A stretch of DNA of 64,000 nt from Pyrinomonadaceae bacterium (GTDB lineage Bacteria > Acidobacteriota > Blastocatellia > Pyrinomonadales > Pyrinomonadaceae). Position 1 is the stretch's first letter. Each line of letters begins with the position of its first letter. The stretch covers positions 62,001 through 126,000 of the forward strand of contig JAVEDE010000076.1 of the NCBI GenBank assembly GCA_030841105.1. Direction: 5' to 3'. The notes beneath the pieces were generated by a model, which was not told the origin of the DNA, did no database searches, and saw nothing but the letters and a program-made list of their open reading frames with translations. The position numbers and the translations under genes are program-made. Positions 1 to 9,529 of this stretch are shown piece after piece.

Positions 1-575
1 TTGTGGTTTGGTTCGAGCAGATGGGCGAGTTCATGGACGATAACGTATTCAATCACGCGCATTGGTGCTTTGATGAGCCGCCAGTTGAAGTTGAGCTTAT
101 TGCTCGGCGTGCATGATCCCCATCTATATTTCAAATCTGAAATGAGTATGCGGTTAAAGCTTACGCCTAAGTGTTTCGCGTAAAAGTCGGATAGGGGAAT
201 GATCTTCGACTTAGCTTTCTTAATGTACCAATCCTTGAGCAAGGTAGGCGCGTCGCTAACTCTGGATTTCGAGACGAGAAATTTATTGTCAAACAAAATG
301 CCGTCAAAAGGGTCTGACACAACCTCTAATTTATAATTCCTACCTAAGTATAGAATTGTCGTGCCGGAGACAAACTCCTTTTGCTTGATTGGTAAATCAT
401 ACTTTTGCGTATGCCGCACCTTTTCGTAAAGCCAAAGCTTCTTTTGTTGAATTAACTGTTCAATCTTTTCATGCGGCGTATCGTTTGGCGCGCGAACGAT
501 GACAGACCTATCACGTTCGACGGTGATTGTCAGGGTCTTTCGTGCTGAATAAACAATGCTATATTCGAGATTCAT
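1..575 (-). CDS. YgjP/DUF45-like zinc metallopeptidase, 3' part truncated by window edge
   Basis: Hand translation of the minus strand from ATG at 575; positions 3-41 decode as ...IVHELAHLLEPNH (HExxH). Absent from the ORF track because no stop lies in the window. Start lies 2 nt before the hsdR stop, same strand. Confidence 0.8.
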   Translation of the reverse strand, partial: MNLEYSIVYSARKTLTITVERDRSVIVRAPNDTPHEKIEQLIQQKKLWLYEKVRHTQKYDLPIKQKEFVSGTTILYLGRNYKLEVVSDPFDGILFDNKFLVSKSRVSDAPTLLKDWYIKKAKSKIIPLSDFYAKHLGVSFNRILISDLKYRWGSCTPSNKLNFNWRLIKAPMRVIEYVIVHELAHLLEPNH

Positions 576-576
576 T

Positions 577-3500
577 TTAATCTCTGAGCAGTATCGTATC
601 GTTATTTCTTTCGGCTGTTTCGAGCGTGCGGGAGATTACTTCACCGCGCTTTTTGATGACGTTCGGCAGGCTAACGAACGTGGGAGATAGAAGCAACTCT
701 TGGAGAGATGCTCTTAGCTTATTGCGAGCCGGAATGTTATCCCAAAAGCCTTTTAGTTGAAGTTCGGTTTCGAGTAATGCCGTGACTTGCTTAGTCAGAT
801 CAATCAATGCGCTCGCCTGATCTTCATCTAACTCTTGCCCGTCGAAGAACTCTTTCTTGAAGATACGGAAGAAGGGCATTTGCTTTCTTCGATGCAAGCC
901 ATAAGTGCTTTCTTCTTTCTCCGCGTCAATTATCCTCTGCCTTAGTTCTTCAAGCTTCTTCCTTATCAAACTCCAGTTGTTTTGAAACTCCGCAAGGATT
1001 GCTTCTATGGCCTCGGCAAAAGAGGCGTAAAGTTCCGGGTCGATCTGTAAACTGATGTCAATGTGGTGGCGGATCGCGTGTTCGATCTCGGCGGCTTTGG
1101 TCTTTTCGCGGGTGCGCTTGTTGACTTGTTCTTGAAAGCTTTTATCGAGAATGGAGATTGGCTCGACAGTTTGATCTATACCTTTTGAGACGAGATGTTG
1201 GTCGGCAATCAGACGGAGCTTTTCAGGGATGCCTTTCATGCTAACGCGCTTATCTCTGAAATGCTTGGAAGCCATGACATTAATTTCAGAGTAGTGTTTG
1301 AAGTCAGGAAGGAAGTCTAGGGCTTCCTTACGCGGATAGACGGCATCAAGGGCGCGAGAGAACTCACGGAAGAGAATCAGAAACTCGAACCGGGGGTCTT
1401 CGTCGTAAAAGTAATCGTAATATGCATCGTAGTCGTTCGGGTCAGTTATTCCGAGCTTTTCGACGAACTCGATCAAAGCTTTGTGCTTTCCTATTAACTC
1501 GGAGATGATAGCGGCATCGTCTTTTAGTCCTTCGATACTCTCTTGCCTCTCGCGTTCGTCATACTCGGATAAGGCTTCGCGTAAATGATGCCCGACGCCG
1601 ACATAATCAACAACGAAACCACAAGTTTTGTTCGCATCGTGGACGCGGTTGACGCGAGCGATGGCTTGCAGCAGATTGTGCGCCCTGATGGTTTGATCCA
1701 AATACATGACTTGCTCAATCGGCGCGTCGAAGCCGGTTAGAAGCATGTTGTTGACGATGATAAAGGCGACATCGCCATTAACGCCGTCAGCTTCGCCGTT
1801 AAATGGGAGCTTGAAGCTGGCGATGTCTTTCTTGTGTTGGTTCGAGTCGGAATGAGCTTTAAGGTGTGGCTTATCGTTGTGGCTACCGCCGGAGATGATA
1901 ACGGCGGTTTTTAGTTTCTTTAACTGTTCAACCTGTTCGGGCTTTAGTTCCAAATCCCTGTTAATTTTAGGATTGCTTTCTAATCGCTCTATAGTCTCAC
2001 GCAAAGCTGTGTCAATAGCCCCTTTATAACGAACGGCGGCTTCTCTTGAGGTGGCGACGACTTGAGCTTTGAAGCCGTTCGGAAAGACCTGCTCAATGTA
2101 ATGCCGCACCATGTCAGTCGCTTTGGCTTCGATTGTCTTGTCAGCTTCAAGGTAGGCTTCCTTTGAGCCGTAGCCGAGGATTTCCAGCCGTTCTTGTAAA
2201 TTGTAGTCGCTGAAAACATCCTCGAAGCTTTTATCCATTCCTTGTTTGTCTGCGACTTCGGCGTTGTGCGTGCGTCCCTCGTAAACAATCTTGACCGTCA
2301 CGCCGTCCTCTATCGCTTCGCGCATCGTGTACTTATCAATGTAATCGCCAAAGCGTTGTTCGGCCTTGTCGGTCGGTGTTCCGGTATAGCCGATGTATGT
2401 GGCATTGGGTAAAGCTTTGTCTAAGTTCGCGCCGAGAAGTTTGAACTGTGAGCGGTGCGCCTCGTCCGTCATCACCAGAATGTGTTGGCTTGGATTAAGT
2501 TCTGGGAATGTTTCCGACAAGTCTCGTTCTTGAAACTTGTGAATCATGCCCATCACTAGGTCGCTCGAAGTGTTACGAAGCAATCCTTTCAATTCGTTGA
2601 TGCTGTTTGCGGTGTTGACTGTGAGGCCGACACGCGCGGTTGTGCCGCCGAGTTGTTGCTGGAGTTGCGTGCGGTCGGTAATGTACACGACTTTCCACTT
2701 GGTCAGATCATTGTGGGTGTACATCTCACGCACCATGAACATCATGGTCAGAGATTTGCCAGAGCCTTGAGTGTGCCAGATGATGCCGCTGCGGTCGCGT
2801 TTGTTTTTGCCGTTGCGGAGTCTCTCGACGGCTTTTTTGACGGCGCGGAATTGTTGATAGCGAGCAATGACTTTGATGGTCTGCCCTTCGTCGGTCGTTG
2901 TGAACAGCGTGAAGGTGCGGATGAGGCTCAGAAGATTCTCTTTTGAGAACATTCCGGCGACGAGTCGCTGTTGTTGGTTGGGCGTTGATTCGCCGTGTTC
3001 GAGATCGTTGAGCGTGTGCGGATAGGGGTCTGCCCAACTAAAAAAGTGTTTTTCGTTGCGGGCGGTGATAGAGCTAACTTTTGCTTCCTGCCTGCACGTC
3101 GCCACGAGAAATTGATTGTAGTAGAAAAGCTTGCGGCTGCCTTCGCCTTTCGCTCCGCGCTGCTCGCTGTAACGCATCATCTGGTCAATGGCTTCGGGAA
3201 TGGCTTCTTTAACCTTCGGGGATTTGCATTCGACGACGGCGATGGGCAGGCCGTTGAGGAAGAGAATGATGTCGGGGACTATGTGCTGATCTGTGCCGGG
3301 TATGCGAATCTTGAATTGTGAGACGGCAGTGAAGATATTGTTTTCGGGATGCTTGAAGTCAATGTATTTGACGGTCGGGCTAATTTCACCTGTCTTGCGG
3401 TTACGATCAACGCTTGTGCCTTCGAATAGGAGTTGGAGAACCCGTTGATTGTTCGCTAAGAGGTCGCCGCCAGAAATGTTAGTGATGCGGGTGACGGCTT

Positions 3501-3723
3501 GCTCGATCTGTTCGTCGTCCATCCAGTCATTGATTTTGGCGAGCGATTCGCGCAAGGCTGGCAGCATCACAACTTCATCGAACGAGTCGCGCCCACTCTC
3601 GACGGGTTTTTGATTCTTCATTTCCAGCGTGATTACTTCCCAGCCTAAACCTCTAAGCTGTGCGAGAAACGAATCTTCGACAAACTGCTGTTCGGTGATG
3701 TGTTGATGCTTGACGCTTGCCAT
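577..3723 (-). CDS. hsdR: Type I restriction endonuclease subunit R (HsdR)
   Basis: 1048 aa; N-terminal nuclease motif (VPDIILFLNGLPIAVVECK), helicase motifs (WHTQGSGKSLTM, TDEAHRSQ, GYTGTP), operon context. Confidence 0.95.
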   Translation of the reverse strand: MASVKHQHITEQQFVEDSFLAQLRGLGWEVITLEMKNQKPVESGRDSFDEVVMLPALRESLAKINDWMDDEQIEQAVTRITNISGGDLLANNQRVLQLLFEGTSVDRNRKTGEISPTVKYIDFKHPENNIFTAVSQFKIRIPGTDQHIVPDIILFLNGLPIAVVECKSPKVKEAIPEAIDQMMRYSEQRGAKGEGSRKLFYYNQFLVATCRQEAKVSSITARNEKHFFSWADPYPHTLNDLEHGESTPNQQQRLVAGMFSKENLLSLIRTFTLFTTTDEGQTIKVIARYQQFRAVKKAVERLRNGKNKRDRSGIIWHTQGSGKSLTMMFMVREMYTHNDLTKWKVVYITDRTQLQQQLGGTTARVGLTVNTANSINELKGLLRNTSSDLVMGMIHKFQERDLSETFPELNPSQHILVMTDEAHRSQFKLLGANLDKALPNATYIGYTGTPTDKAEQRFGDYIDKYTMREAIEDGVTVKIVYEGRTHNAEVADKQGMDKSFEDVFSDYNLQERLEILGYGSKEAYLEADKTIEAKATDMVRHYIEQVFPNGFKAQVVATSREAAVRYKGAIDTALRETIERLESNPKINRDLELKPEQVEQLKKLKTAVIISGGSHNDKPHLKAHSDSNQHKKDIASFKLPFNGEADGVNGDVAFIIVNNMLLTGFDAPIEQVMYLDQTIRAHNLLQAIARVNRVHDANKTCGFVVDYVGVGHHLREALSEYDERERQESIEGLKDDAAIISELIGKHKALIEFVEKLGITDPNDYDAYYDYFYDEDPRFEFLILFREFSRALDAVYPRKEALDFLPDFKHYSEINVMASKHFRDKRVSMKGIPEKLRLIADQHLVSKGIDQTVEPISILDKSFQEQVNKRTREKTKAAEIEHAIRHHIDISLQIDPELYASFAEAIEAILAEFQNNWSLIRKKLEELRQRIIDAEKEESTYGLHRRKQMPFFRIFKKEFFDGQELDEDQASALIDLTKQVTALLETELQLKGFWDNIPARNKLRASLQELLLSPTFVSLPNVIKKRGEVISRTLETAERNNDTILLRD

Positions 3724-3792
3724 GAGGTTTTCCTTGTTTTATGAGGTTGTGCTTATTTCCATGTTTCCGGCGAGCAAGCCGCTGACACTGAC

Positions 3793-5004
3793 TTAGCCTG
3801 TGAGTAGGTCTTGTATCAAGCCTGTTTTGATCCGATGCAAATTTTGGAGGTGGCTTTTCTGAGTCTCAATAACATTACCTTTAGCATTTAATACTAAATA
3901 GATTCGCTGCTGTTCTTCAAAGCTTGAACGAGGGAAATACATTTGAGCAAATCTGTCTGCTCCAAGATGTGCGACAGAAGTTGTTTGACGAGCTACGTCT
4001 ATAAAACGCCCTGTGTCTAGCCAATACTTAAAAACTAATTGACAATAGCCTGAGTGGTTACTTTTGAATGCACGAAATCTGACTAAAGTGTTTTGAAAAC
4101 AAAATTGATTCGCTTCCCCTTCATAGATTGCACTTCGACCAACTAACTCAAGACTTTGCCCTTCATTCAGTAAAATGTCATTAGGTAAAAGTCCGTAAAT
4201 GTCTTTCTCGTTTGGCGTAAAATCCATAGCTAAAACATCGGAATAGTCAATCCACCCGTCGAAGACGTTCGCCACCCGCAAATATGGAGTTGTAAATCTT
4301 CCTGTCTGGTGTTTAGGTGATCTTTGTCTGCCCAGCCGGACTGAGCCGACTTTATCAATCGTTACGGCTTCCCACTCCTTCGGAATCCTCCCTAGAGGTG
4401 AATCCTTAAACTCATGTGTCGCTTCCGAGCGGATGTTGCCATGCTCATCAAAACCTTTGGTCAACAGGTCTTGGAGGAGTCCGGCCTTGATGCGTTGCTG
4501 CTTGGCGATAAGTGCTTCCGTATGCTTAATACCGCGGTCTAAGCAAGAGAGAACGGTGGCGATTTGGGTTTGTTCTTGTTTCGAACTCGGCAGTCTGACA
4601 GTGATGTTTCGGAGTTCTGTTTGATTGAGCTTTGACCGTGTTCCGCCAACAATAAAAGTTAGGATGTTTTTGTTGACGAGAGAATAGAAAATTAAATCCT
4701 GATTGAAGTGATTCTTTGCTCTCAAAACGTGAGCATGGTTGTTGACCCAACTTTTCCCATAAATCCTGTAAGCAATTGGTCTAGTTGCAAATTCTTCAAA
4801 GTTTCCGCCGTCTTCAGCAATTAGTATCAGGTCTTCGTTAAAGATATATTTATCAATGTAGCCTTGAACCCCGTTTGCGCCATAATAAGGGATGTTGCCC
4901 GCAATCTTCTCGCGCGTCTCAGCGTTTAATGGAACTCTGAGATAGTCGAGAACGTCGCAACATTCTTCAATTCGGTATGTTTTCCATTCGCCCATGCTCA
5001 ACAT
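3793..5004 (-). CDS. hsdS: Type I restriction specificity subunit S (HsdS)
   Basis: 403 aa, two TRD-like halves separated by conserved helices (IATVLSCLDRGIKHTEALIAKQQRIKAGLLQDLLT); located between hsdM and hsdR. Confidence 0.93.
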   Translation of the reverse strand: MLSMGEWKTYRIEECCDVLDYLRVPLNAETREKIAGNIPYYGANGVQGYIDKYIFNEDLILIAEDGGNFEEFATRPIAYRIYGKSWVNNHAHVLRAKNHFNQDLIFYSLVNKNILTFIVGGTRSKLNQTELRNITVRLPSSKQEQTQIATVLSCLDRGIKHTEALIAKQQRIKAGLLQDLLTKGFDEHGNIRSEATHEFKDSPLGRIPKEWEAVTIDKVGSVRLGRQRSPKHQTGRFTTPYLRVANVFDGWIDYSDVLAMDFTPNEKDIYGLLPNDILLNEGQSLELVGRSAIYEGEANQFCFQNTLVRFRAFKSNHSGYCQLVFKYWLDTGRFIDVARQTTSVAHLGADRFAQMYFPRSSFEEQQRIYLVLNAKGNVIETQKSHLQNLHRIKTGLIQDLLTG

Positions 5005-5015
5005 TCCGCCCGATT

Positions 5016-7721
5016 CTATGCTTGAGCCATTGCCATTTCTTCCGTTAGATAACCCAATTTCGTCAAATACTCGCCCAACTCTCGCATCGTCTCATCGCGC
5101 TCCGCTTCTATTGCCCGCGCCGAAATCGCGTACTTGTCCCATAGCTTTTCAAAGACGCTGACGAGCGCACGTTTCTCCGTGTTCAAATAGCGCGTCAGTT
5201 CGTTCGCAATCGAATCGTAGAGTTTCTTTAAAATGAGCCGCTTCGCTTCTTCCGGCGTAATCACACCGCCGATAGCCACAAGCTCCGCATCTAATCCCGC
5301 AATCTTCCGCTGCAAAGTTTCCCGGTCGCGCTTCATAGCGGCGAGTTTCCGCTCCCGTTCCTTCTGCGCTTTCTTGTCGGAAATAGATTTACCGACGAGT
5401 TCTTCCGTCGTGCGCGTGTTCTGCGCCAAGAGTTTCTCCAACTCCTCGCGCGCATCATCAACGCCGTCGCGTTTGAACCGCAGCTTACGGTTTAATTCCG
5501 CCTGTTGCCGCTTGAGTTCCTTCTTCATCTCAGCGATGCGGTCTTCGCTCTCCTTGATTGCGTTGAACTGTTCTTCCAACGGTTTGAGTTCTCCCAGTGC
5601 CGTTTCCGTTCCCGCCGCCTTCAACTCTTTGATCTGCCCACGCAGATAATCCTTGATGATCTTCGCCGTCACTTCCTCATCTTCGCCCGCTTCATACTCG
5701 ACCGCTTCAATCGCTTCGCCAAGTTGCGCCTCAAACTCGCCGAGCCGCCCTTCAAGGTCTTCGATAGCCTTCACTTCCGTCTGAAAGAACTCCTCAATCA
5801 AATACTCGTCGGGTATCAGGCTCGGACTCCAACCTGTGCTGTTAATCGTCTTCAAGTCGTAGCGAATCGTCTTCCACCAATTCACAAACACACCCGCTGT
5901 CTGAAACTCGTCGAGCGCACCGATGGGAACGAGTTTGTGCTTGATCGTCGCCAAAAGTTCCGCACGCACCCCGGCGAGGCTGATGCCGCCTTCGAGCTTG
6001 GCGAAATCGTCACGCGCCACTTCCCACCACGCCGCAATCTCTTCGCTCATCCGCGCGTAAGTCGCACGCAAACCTGTATCCGCTTCGACAATTGGCTTGA
6101 TCGCCGCCTTATCTCTCACCTCATCCCTGAAGGAGAGATAGCTTCCGCTTTTGGGCTGAAAGATGCTCGCCGGATTGAAGTCGAAGCGTTTGAAATTAGG
6201 CGCGTAGCTTTCAACCTCGGCCACCGGCACGCCGCCCGTCAGGTGCGCCCGCACGTCTTCCGGTTCCGGCGCGGGAGTGTTGTCAACGTAGCGGCGGATA
6301 TTCAGGTTGTAATCGTTCTTCTCAATCTCATTTTTATCAACGAGGCGCGAATACTTCCCAATCTCCCGCTTGTGTGTAAAGACCCAATCAATCTTCTCGA
6401 TGTCTTCGGGGCGCAACTTGTTTTGATTCTTGCCTTCGGCAAACTCTCGGTCGGCGTTGATGAACAGAATCTTATCGCGCAAATCGTCCGGCTTGTCTTT
6501 GTTGATGACCAGCACGCAGGCGGGAATACCCGTGCCGTAAAAGAGCGCGGGCGGCAAGCTGATGATCGCTTCGAGCAGGTTGTCGTCAACAATACCTTGC
6601 CGGATGACCTTCTCCTGCCCGCCGCGAAACAGTACGCCGTGCGGCATCACGGTCGCCATCATCCCGCGACTGTTGAGGCTCGCAATCATGTGCTGCACGA
6701 ACATCAAATCCGCCTTCTTGCCAGTTTCCGGCGTCGAGCCATACCGGAAACGGTTGGGAAACTTCATGTCCTGCTTCGCGTAGTTCTGCGAGAACGGCGG
6801 ATTTGCCAGCACACGGTCGAACTTGCGTAAAGCTCCAAGATGAACGTGGAGCGGGTTCATCAGCGTATCGTCGTTTTCCAGATGTGCGCCCGGAACATTG
6901 TGCAAGATCATGTTCATCTTGCAGATCGCCCAAACCGTCCCACTCGACTCTTGCCCGAAAAGCTCCACGCTGCGCGGATTCTGTCCCGATTCTTCGACAT
7001 GCTGAACCGACTGGATCAACATACCGCCCGAACCAACCGTCGGATCGTACACAGACATACGCGCTTGCGGTTTGAGTATTCGCACCAATAGTTGAACAAC
7101 TTCGATAGGCGTATAAAACTCGCCGCCCTTCTTGCCTGCGCTATCCGCAAAATACTTGATGAGATATTCATAAGCCGCTCCGAGCAGGTCAGGGAACTCG
7201 AAGCTTTCGTTGACGAGAACAAAGTCGGGATCGTTGAAGTGAGAAAGTAGACTCAGCCAGCGATCATTCGGAATTTTCGTCTTGCCCTTCTCAGCGTTGA
7301 AGTTGATGTTGCCCTTAAGCACGCCATCAAGCAGCGGCGCATTCGCCTCTTCAATTGCCGCAATCGCCTTATTGAGCCGCTCCCCAACGTTCTGCTTAAC
7401 ATCTTTTAGCGCGGGCGTCAGTTCGCCCTGATCGTTCGTGTACTCATCGTTCCAACGGGCAACAGGCGGAACGTAAAAGGTTCGACCGTAAGAAAACTTG
7501 TCATTCAAAACTTCCGCACGATCTTCATCGGACAGGTGTGCATAAATCGTAGTTCTAAGTCGCTCGCGCTCGAACTCGAACTCATCGGACATGCGCTTGA
7601 TAAACAGCATCCCGAAGATGAACTCTTTATATTCGGACGCATCCATCTTCCCACGCAGAATGTCGGCAGCTTTGAAAAGGAAGCTTTCCAATTGCGAAAG
7701 GGTGATTTTGTTTCTTTTCAT
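5016..7721 (-). CDS. hsdM: Type I DNA methyltransferase subunit M (HsdM) with long C-terminal coiled-coil region
   Basis: 901 aa; [35 protein letters not shown] (NPPF) motifs. Confidence 0.95.
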   Translation of the reverse strand: MKRNKITLSQLESFLFKAADILRGKMDASEYKEFIFGMLFIKRMSDEFEFERERLRTTIYAHLSDEDRAEVLNDKFSYGRTFYVPPVARWNDEYTNDQGELTPALKDVKQNVGERLNKAIAAIEEANAPLLDGVLKGNINFNAEKGKTKIPNDRWLSLLSHFNDPDFVLVNESFEFPDLLGAAYEYLIKYFADSAGKKGGEFYTPIEVVQLLVRILKPQARMSVYDPTVGSGGMLIQSVQHVEESGQNPRSVELFGQESSGTVWAICKMNMILHNVPGAHLENDDTLMNPLHVHLGALRKFDRVLANPPFSQNYAKQDMKFPNRFRYGSTPETGKKADLMFVQHMIASLNSRGMMATVMPHGVLFRGGQEKVIRQGIVDDNLLEAIISLPPALFYGTGIPACVLVINKDKPDDLRDKILFINADREFAEGKNQNKLRPEDIEKIDWVFTHKREIGKYSRLVDKNEIEKNDYNLNIRRYVDNTPAPEPEDVRAHLTGGVPVAEVESYAPNFKRFDFNPASIFQPKSGSYLSFRDEVRDKAAIKPIVEADTGLRATYARMSEEIAAWWEVARDDFAKLEGGISLAGVRAELLATIKHKLVPIGALDEFQTAGVFVNWWKTIRYDLKTINSTGWSPSLIPDEYLIEEFFQTEVKAIEDLEGRLGEFEAQLGEAIEAVEYEAGEDEEVTAKIIKDYLRGQIKELKAAGTETALGELKPLEEQFNAIKESEDRIAEMKKELKRQQAELNRKLRFKRDGVDDAREELEKLLAQNTRTTEELVGKSISDKKAQKERERKLAAMKRDRETLQRKIAGLDAELVAIGGVITPEEAKRLILKKLYDSIANELTRYLNTEKRALVSVFEKLWDKYAISARAIEAERDETMRELGEYLTKLGYLTEEMAMAQA

Positions 7722-7824
7722 TAGGACAGGACTATAAACTGTTTAGAATTAGTGAGCTTTAAGGCCGTTGCGAATTTTAAATGTTAGCAGATTTCTTGGG
7801 CAAAGCAGAGAAGGCGGATTATTG

Positions 7825-9165
7825 ATGAATGAAGAACAATGGAAAGAACTGCTCGAACTTAGGGCGAAAGCGAGTTTGTCGCCGAGGACTGATTCTCGAT
7901 TTGAACGGCTTGAAGACTACATTTCATTATCTCTCCGATTATCAATCTATTCACATGAAGAACAACTCAAACTCCTCGCCGAATTTAACGAACTTCCTGA
8001 CCAAGAGAAACAAGATGTACTTTCCCGCGTTGCTAATAGAACTCATCCCAACTTCTTACAGCTTTCCGCTGATGAACTGGAAAAACTTAGAACAGCACGC
8101 AAAGACCTTTCTTTTCACGAAAGGGCGCGTCTTTTCAGCGATCTATTTTTAACCGCAGCCGGAACCGCTTGGCTCGATCTCGGAGGAGTTTTTGAAGCTG
8201 AGATTGAAATTAACGATAACTCATCGCCAGAAAGGGAAACGCGTCCTTACGCCTATATCTACTTTTCACATGGACACCACAGAAGAGTTGAGACCATTGA
8301 TATTCTCGAATCTATCAAACGTAACCCGGAGTCAATTGGGCATCCAGCAATTGTATTCGCCATTCATCATTGGCAGCGAGTAATTTACGCGAAGCGCGTC
8401 ATCGAGCGCGATGATGTGACTACACGGGACGAAATAGGAAAAGTCATAAAGGAAATGTTTGGCGGCAAAGATATTAAAACTGCGAAACGCAATTTGGGTA
8501 AGATTAGTAAAACTTTAGTTGATGCCGCTAAAAAAAGAGCGATCTCTAATGAGCTGGCTTTCGCGTTCAAAATAGAATCGGTCGGCTTGGGATTAGAGAA
8601 TAAAGAGACTTTTCTCTATAAAGCGTGGGAAAAATTAGAAGCAGAATTTGTTGGGCAAACAGATGGGGTTGAACAAATCTTAGCAAAGATTGAAACGGAA
8701 TTACTGGCATTAGAGAGACGACCTTATACGGGTAATAGGTTTGATAGCGTTTCAGTTAGAAAGGTGATGGAATTTCTCCGTAAGGCTGGAAAGAAAGGAG
8801 GAAAAAAGTTTGTTGGGTATAACGCAAAAGGCAACTTGCGCAGACCTCGCTGGAAAGTTTTTCGCAATGCTTACGCAGCGTGGCTATTTGGTTTAAAACA
8901 ATCGCTAGTGTCAGAGTATCTTAGGAAAGCTGCTAAGCAAGAATTGATCGAGAGTGATGTGTACCAGCCTTCTTGGGTCTCGCCTAAAGGGGGCGTGATT
9001 CGCATCATCCATCACCTGATGACAACGCCGTTGGTAGCCGTTCGTAATCCAGTAATAATTTCCGAAGACAATATAGGTTTTCAGGGTATAGAAGCAGCTA
9101 TCAAAAAAGCTATGTCTGATTCTGACGGAGAAGATGATTATGACGAGGAAGGTTGGGGCAACTAG
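7825..9165 (+). CDS. Hypothetical protein of the RM island, acidic C-terminal tail
   Basis: Long ORF (track start 7768; MNEEQWKELLEL at 7825 is the more plausible start); divergent from hsdM; no family recognised. Confidence 0.75.
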   Translation: MNEEQWKELLELRAKASLSPRTDSRFERLEDYISLSLRLSIYSHEEQLKLLAEFNELPDQEKQDVLSRVANRTHPNFLQLSADELEKLRTARKDLSFHERARLFSDLFLTAAGTAWLDLGGVFEAEIEINDNSSPERETRPYAYIYFSHGHHRRVETIDILESIKRNPESIGHPAIVFAIHHWQRVIYAKRVIERDDVTTRDEIGKVIKEMFGGKDIKTAKRNLGKISKTLVDAAKKRAISNELAFAFKIESVGLGLENKETFLYKAWEKLEAEFVGQTDGVEQILAKIETELLALERRPYTGNRFDSVSVRKVMEFLRKAGKKGGKKFVGYNAKGNLRRPRWKVFRNAYAAWLFGLKQSLVSEYLRKAAKQELIESDVYQPSWVSPKGGVIRIIHHLMTTPLVAVRNPVIISEDNIGFQGIEAAIKKAMSDSDGEDDYDEEGWGN

Positions 9166-9232
9166 GGGTTAAATTTTCAAATTCCGACCCCTATTTGGGT
9201 TCGATACAAACAAAGAGAGTCTCTGATAACTT

Positions 9233-9262
9233 TAGACCGTTGCTGGTTACAGCAACGGTCTA
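9233..9262. terminator. Perfect 13-bp stem / 4-nt loop hairpin (terminator or operator)
   Basis: tagaccgttgctg-gtta-cagcaacggtcta directly read; no immediate poly-T tract. Confidence 0.5.
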
Positions 9263-9285
9263 ATGATTTTTAGCGAGGATAGCAG

Positions 9286-9489
9286 ATGAGCAAAGAGCAC
9301 ATTCAAACTTTTGACCGCAAAGAAGCAGCGCGGCTTTTAGGAGTTTCCGTCGTGACGCTAGATCGCCTAACGGCTCAAAACTTAATTTCACACTGCAAAG
9401 TCGGACGAAGGACGGTTTTTCAGCCAAAGGATATTACTGAGTTTCTTGACTCTCACACGCGCAAGGCAGTTAGAAAGGCACATGAATAA
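9286..9489 (+). CDS. Helix-turn-helix, excisionase-family DNA-binding protein
   Basis: 67 aa, 'FDRKEAARLLGVSVVTLDRLTAQNLISHCKVGRRTVFQPKDITEFL'. Confidence 0.8.
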   Translation: MSKEHIQTFDRKEAARLLGVSVVTLDRLTAQNLISHCKVGRRTVFQPKDITEFLDSHTRKAVRKAHE

Positions 9490-9529
9490 GTTGGACACTC
9501 ATTCGGTCAGCAGAAAATAACGATCAGGT

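Noticed and set aside
5505-6830. 441-aa plus-strand ORF opposite hsdM
   Set aside because: Antisense to conserved methyltransferase motifs.
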